In this document: positions 28,098-32,314 of the stretch, piece after piece
How the letters are laid out: every line of letters begins with the position of its first letter
Numbering within the stretch: position 1 is the stretch's first letter
Origin: Alphaproteobacteria bacterium
GTDB lineage: Bacteria > Pseudomonadota > Alphaproteobacteria > Micropepsales > Micropepsaceae
NCBI GenBank assembly: GCA_021413465.1
Contig: JAIOQG010000343.1
Location: forward strand, 1 to 32,314
DNA: 32,314 nt
Direction: 5' to 3'
Position numbers and translations under genes: made by a program
The notes under the pieces: model-generated
The model's input: the letters and a program-made list of their open reading frames with translations, nothing else
What the model was told of the DNA's origin: nothing
The model's database searches: none

Positions 28098-29080
28098 AGC
28101 ATTGCCGCGAGAACGCGGTCTGGCGGTTTGTGCCCGTCGGTGAAGGTTTTGATGTTGATGATCACCTTCTCGCCCATATCGACGCGACCCTCTAAAGTGG
28201 CCGAACCCATGTGCGGCAACAGCACAACGTTCTTCAGCTTCAGTAGTTTTGGGTTCACTGAGGGCTCATGCTCGAATACGTCGAGGCCGGCGCCCGCGAG
28301 CTCGTTTGCTTCGAGCATGCGTGCGAGGGCGTTTTCATCAATTACTTCGCCGCGCGCCGTGTTGACGATATAGGCGCTCGGCTTCATCAGTTTCAGGCGG
28401 CGTGCCGACAATAGATGATACGTCGCCGGTGTGTGCGGACAATTGACCGACACGATGTCCATGCGGGCGAGCATTTGATCGAGGCTGTCCCAATAGGTCG
28501 CCTCCAGATCTTCTTCTACGGGCTTGGGAACCGGCTTTCGATTGTGATAGTGGATCTGCAGGCCAAATGCCTTGGCGCGGCGGGCAACGGCTTGGCCGAT
28601 GCGGCCCATGCCGATGATGCCCAGTCGTTTGCCGGTGATGCGCTGGCCCAGCATCCACGTTGGCGACCAGCCTTTGAAATCGCCTTTCGAAATGACGTTG
28701 GCGCCTTCGACGAGGCGGCGCGGCACCGCGAGAATGAGTGCCAACGCTATGTCGGCGGTGTCGTCGGTAAGGACGCCGGGCGTGTTCGTGACCGTGATGC
28801 CTCGGGCGCGGGCCGTTTCCAGGTCGATATTGTCGACGCCGGCACCGAAATTGGCGATCAATTTCAGCCGTTCTCCGGCGCGCGACAAGATGCGGCCGTC
28901 TAACCGGTCGGTGACGGTTGGGACAAGAACGTCGGCGGCTTGCACCGCTTCGGTCAAGTCTTCGCGCGACATCGGTGTATCGTTGACGTTCAGACGCGCG
29001 TCAAAGAGTTCGCGCATGCGCGTTTCGATGACGTCGGGCAGTTTGCGGGTTACGATGACGAGTGGTTTTTTGGCTGGCAT
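28094..29080 (-). CDS. D-isomer-specific 2-hydroxyacid dehydrogenase (glyoxylate reductase-like)
   Basis: LIANFGAGVDNIDLETARARGITVTNTPGVLTDDTADIALALIL, GKRLGIIGMGRIGQAVARRAKAFG, NTARGEVIDENAL and LLPHMGSAT. Confidence 0.93.
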   Translation of the reverse strand: MPAKKPLVIVTRKLPDVIETRMRELFDARLNVNDTPMSREDLTEAVQAADVLVPTVTDRLDGRILSRAGERLKLIANFGAGVDNIDLETARARGITVTNTPGVLTDDTADIALALILAVPRRLVEGANVISKGDFKGWSPTWMLGQRITGKRLGIIGMGRIGQAVARRAKAFGLQIHYHNRKPVPKPVEEDLEATYWDSLDQMLARMDIVSVNCPHTPATYHLLSARRLKLMKPSAYIVNTARGEVIDENALARMLEANELAGAGLDVFEHEPSVNPKLLKLKNVVLLPHMGSATLEGRVDMGEKVIINIKTFTDGHKPPDRVLAAML

Positions 29081-29260
29081 TTGATCGGTCGAAAGAGTGT
29101 CGCTCCCCTGTCTAGCAGAGTGAGGGCCAAGGTTCCTAGGGTCTAACGGCGAGTATCTTTTTCTTCGCGCGATAACCTAAAATTAAGCGCGTAGCCCCTG
29201 ATATTGCTCATCAATCTTTGTGGTTGGAACCAGCCCGGTGCAAACGATGCCCGACCGGGG

Positions 29261-29851
29261 ATGAGGAACGCTTTGCGCCACCTAATTGCATTGTCCCTGA
29301 GCCTTTTCCTGGCCCCCCTTGCGTCGGCCAACCCTTCTTTGCGCGAGGCGTTGCCGCACCCTCGACCAAAACCTTTGGTCGAGGCGTCTCTGCAAGCGCC
29401 GGGTACGGCTCCCGTCCGACCGCCAATCGTTGCATCAGGGCTGCCGGTGCCACGTTGGGTCACGGTGAAAGCCGCGCGCGTGAACGTCAGACGAGGCCCG
29501 GCGCTCGATCTTGAGGTGCTGTGGACCTATGTGAAGCCGGGCGTGCCGGTTGAGGTCATTGCCGAATATGACACGTGGCGTCGTATCCGGGACGCCGACG
29601 GCGGGACGGGCTGGGTCAAGGCCGCGATGCTCGATGGGCGTCGCAATGTTACTGTCAGAGGAAGCGTTAACACGGCAATTTTGGGCGCGCCGAAAGCCGA
29701 TGCGGACGCCGTTGCCTTTGCGGAACCGGGCCTTGTCGCGAGCCTCGTTTCTTGCGGCGGCGCGTGGTGCGAAATTTCCACGCGTGGCTATGATGGGTTC
29801 GTATCGCGCGATCGTCTGTGGGGCGTGTACGAGACCGAAACTCTTAACTAA
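29261..29851 (+). CDS. Secreted SH3-domain protein
   Basis: Signal peptide MRNALRHLIALSLSLFLAPLASA; SH3b-like WVTVKAARVNVRRGPALDLEVLWTYVKPGVPVEVIAEYDTWRRIRDADGGTGWVKAAMLDGRR. Confidence 0.85.
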   Translation: MRNALRHLIALSLSLFLAPLASANPSLREALPHPRPKPLVEASLQAPGTAPVRPPIVASGLPVPRWVTVKAARVNVRRGPALDLEVLWTYVKPGVPVEVIAEYDTWRRIRDADGGTGWVKAAMLDGRRNVTVRGSVNTAILGAPKADADAVAFAEPGLVASLVSCGGAWCEISTRGYDGFVSRDRLWGVYETETLN

Positions 29852-29857
29852 GTCACT

Positions 29858-30844
29858 CTAGAGCCCGTCGAATAACGCCGTCGACAAATAGCGTTCGGCA
29901 AATGATGGGATGATCGCGACAATTGTCTTGCCGGCCATTTCCTTACGCGTGCCGACTTCGAGCGCGGCAGCAACCGCAGCGCCGGATGAAATGCCTCCGG
30001 GGATGCCTTCGAGGCGCGCGACCTTGCGCGCCATCGAAAACGCGGTTTCGTTGCCGATGGTGATTATCTCGTCGATTATGCTGCGATCGAGGATGCCAGG
30101 CACGAAGCCGGCGCCGATGCCTTGAATTTTGTGCGGGCCGGGTGGGCGTCCGGAGAGAATGGCGCTGTCTTCCGGTTCGACTGCAACCATGCGCAGCGAA
30201 GGCTTGCGCGCTTTCAACACCGAACCCACTCCGGTGATGGTGCCGCCAGTACCTACGCCGGAGATCACCACATCCACCTTGCCCGCGGTGTCGTTCCAGA
30301 TTTCTTCTGCCGTTGTACGGCGATGAACGGCTGGGTTTGACGGGTTTTCAAACTGTTGCGGGATGATCGAGTTTGGAATTTCTTTTGCCAGTTCGTTGGC
30401 GCGGGCGACCGCACCTTTCATGCCGAGCGCGGCTGGCGTTAGGTCCAGCTTTGCGCCTAAAAGCAGCAACATTTTGCGGCGTTCGATGGACATCGATTCC
30501 GGCATTACGAGAATGAGCGGATAGCCCTTCGATGCCGCGACGAATGCAAGTGCGATACCGGTGTTGCCGGACGTCGGTTCGATCAACGTCGTGTTCGGCT
30601 TGATCAGGCCACGCGCCTCGAGGTCTTCGATCATGGCGACGCCGATGCGATCTTTGACGCTGGCAAGGGGATTGAAGAACTCAAGCTTCAAGAATATGTC
30701 GGCGACAGCGCCGGCTTCCTTTGCAACACGGTTCAAACGCACCAGCGGCGTGTCGCCGATCGTTTCCGTGATCGAATTGTAGGTGCGGCCGCGTCCCGGC
30801 GCCTTGGCTGAGGAAGCGTCTTGTTTGCGGGCGGCATCGCTCAT
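29858..30844 (-). CDS. cysK: Cysteine synthase A (O-acetylserine sulfhydrylase)
   Basis: [61 protein letters not shown] and [12 protein letters not shown]. Confidence 0.96.
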   Translation of the reverse strand: MSDAARKQDASSAKAPGRGRTYNSITETIGDTPLVRLNRVAKEAGAVADIFLKLEFFNPLASVKDRIGVAMIEDLEARGLIKPNTTLIEPTSGNTGIALAFVAASKGYPLILVMPESMSIERRKMLLLLGAKLDLTPAALGMKGAVARANELAKEIPNSIIPQQFENPSNPAVHRRTTAEEIWNDTAGKVDVVISGVGTGGTITGVGSVLKARKPSLRMVAVEPEDSAILSGRPPGPHKIQGIGAGFVPGILDRSIIDEIITIGNETAFSMARKVARLEGIPGGISSGAAVAAALEVGTRKEMAGKTIVAIIPSFAERYLSTALFDGL

Positions 30845-30898
30845 GAGCGGGTTCCTTGATTGTGAAATCTGCGACGACAGCAGGAGAGTGCGGGTGGT

Positions 30899-31351
30899 TT
30901 ATATCGCGAAGTCCGCGCGTTCACCAATTGGTTCGGCCAGGCCTTTTTCTTCGGCCCGACCGCAAAGTTCCTCAATCGAAATAGCATCCAGCTGACGCAT
31001 CAGGCCCAAGTGAATTTCTTCAACCATCGGTCGAACCACGCGCTCGCCGATCGGCGACGCGCCGTTCAGTGGCGGTTCATCCGCAGCTTCCAACTCGGCG
31101 ACTATACGGACGATTTCGCCGGCCGTGATGCGTCGGCGTTCGCGCGCGAGGCGATAGCCGCCGCGGGGACCGCGAACGCCTTTCAATATTCCCGACCGCA
31201 CCAGGGCCTGCATCACTTGCTCAAGATAGCGATGCGGTACGCCCTGCCGGCGCGTAATTTCTTTGGACTGCACGGGTTCGGGGCGCGAGTTGCAGGCGAT
31301 GTCGACGACCGCTTCCAACGCTAGGATCGCCTTGCGCGACAGACGAAGCAT
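30899..31351 (-). CDS. Rrf2-family transcriptional regulator
   Basis: LSRKAILALEAVVDIA...EITRRQGVPHRYLEQVMQALVRSGILKGVRGPRGGYRLARERRRITAGEIVRIVE-type winged helix; no IscR-like three-Cys cluster. Confidence 0.93.
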   Translation of the reverse strand: MLRLSRKAILALEAVVDIACNSRPEPVQSKEITRRQGVPHRYLEQVMQALVRSGILKGVRGPRGGYRLARERRRITAGEIVRIVAELEAADEPPLNGASPIGERVVRPMVEEIHLGLMRQLDAISIEELCGRAEEKGLAEPIGERADFAI

Positions 31352-31352
31352 C

Positions 31353-31814
31353 TCAGCCGCCCCTCTTCGCTGTTGTTCCGGTCGACCCGAAGCCGCCTTG
31401 CCCGCGGCCGGTCTCGGTCAGCGTTTCCGCATGCTCGAACCGGACGGGCGTCACGGCGGCGATGACGAGTTGAGCGATGCGATCGCCGCGGGACACCCGA
31501 AATGGTTCGGGACCGTGATTGATGAGAATGACCTTCACTTCGCCGCGATAATCGGCGTCGATCGTTCCCGGTGCGTTCAACACGGTGACGCCATGTTTGA
31601 GCGCGAGGCCTGAGCGTGGGCGTACTTGACCTTCGAATCCGTCCGGGATCGCGAGAGCTATGCCCGTTGCTACGGCGTGGACCGCTCCCGGTGCAATCGT
31701 AACGTCTTCTGCTGCGGCCAGATCGGCGCCGGCCGCTCCGGACGTAGCCCGGGCGGGCGGGTTCAGCCCGCGGCCGTGCGGTAGTGTTTGGATTTGGACG
31801 GCGATCTCGCTCAA
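31353..31814 (-). CDS. dut: dUTP diphosphatase, probable TTG start
   Basis: [59 protein letters not shown] and [15 protein letters not shown] 31814 gives [11 protein letters not shown]; supplied ORF start 31991 runs through coaBC. Confidence 0.95.
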   Translation of the reverse strand: MSEIAVQIQTLPHGRGLNPPARATSGAAGADLAAAEDVTIAPGAVHAVATGIALAIPDGFEGQVRPRSGLALKHGVTVLNAPGTIDADYRGEVKVILINHGPEPFRVSRGDRIAQLVIAAVTPVRFEHAETLTETGRGQGGFGSTGTTAKRGG

Positions 31815-32314
31815 GCGGGTGCTCCCTGGAAGTGCGCGGCTATTTTCCGGGCGAGGCGAATGGCTACTTCGGTTTTCGCAAGCTTCGGCCACGTGTCTGT
31901 GTTCGCGGCGGAGATCACGTGCACCGTATTCTCGTCGCCCCCCATGACGCCGGATGTGGGTGAAACGTCGTTGGCGACGATCCAGTCGCACCCTTTCTTG
32001 AGCCGCTTGGCAGCTGCGTGTTCGATCACTTTCTCGGTTTCCGCGGCGAATCCGATCACCAGGCGCGGTCGCGACGTGCTGCGGGAAGATAGGCTTCGCA
32101 GTATGTCCGGGTTTTCGATCAAGTTCAGCGTCGGCAAGGCGCCGGCAGCCTTTTTGATTTTTTGGTTTGCAGCATGATCAACGCGCCAATCGGCAACTGC
32201 AGCTGCGCAAACCGCGACATCAACGGGAAGTGCCTGTTCGCAAGCCGCCAACATTTCGTGCGCGGTTTCGACGCCGACGAATTTTGTGCCGCGCGGCACG
32301 GCGAGGTTGGTTGG
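31811..32314 (-). CDS. coaBC: Phosphopantothenoylcysteine decarboxylase/synthetase, C-terminal CoaB part (truncated by window edge)
   Basis: [54 protein letters not shown] and DWIVANDVS. Frame is open to base 32314. Confidence 0.92.
   Translation of the reverse strand, partial: PTNLAVPRGTKFVGVETAHEMLAACEQALPVDVAVCAAAVADWRVDHAANQKIKKAAGALPTLNLIENPDILRSLSSRSTSRPRLVIGFAAETEKVIEHAAAKRLKKGCDWIVANDVSPTSGVMGGDENTVHVISAANTDTWPKLAKTEVAIRLARKIAAHFQGAPA

Noticed and set aside
1-32314. CRISPR arrays, tRNA/rRNA genes, transposases or phage genes
   Set aside because: Looked for regularly spaced repeats, transposase/integrase motifs and cloverleaf-type sequence by eye; none found. tRNAscan-SE and Infernal were not available.

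Overview
This is a GC-rich alphaproteobacterial chromosomal window, densely coding, with no mobile element, CRISPR array, rRNA or tRNA that I could recognise. The left part is an informational-gene cluster: lnt (5'-truncated by the window), a phrR-like HTH gene, metK, trmB, rimP, nusA, ylxR/L7Ae and infB. A ~4 kb accessory module follows: two divergent citrate-synthase homologues, one with an N-terminal HTH, and a TPR-sulfotransferase. It separates infB from rbfA-truB-rpsO-pnp. Next are fabI-fabB-fabA on the minus strand, divergent from an Irr/Fur-type regulator. Downstream of irr is a rubrerythrin, a GlpC/HdrD-like double-cluster Fe-S protein and a DUF3501 protein, with a moeB-like gene, an ABC exporter, M48 peptidase, rlmI, D-2-hydroxyacid dehydrogenase, SH3 protein, cysK, Rrf2 regulator, dut and coaBC (truncated by the window end). 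The strongest candidate for a poorly described system is the irr - rubrerythrin - Fe-S protein - DUF3501 set. A perfect TTAGAAC-T-GTTCTAA palindrome (Irr/ICE-like) overlaps the irr stop codon and sits just upstream of a good sigma70-type promoter for the rubrerythrin gene. All calls come from reading the sequence and the supplied ORF translations; no database search was run.
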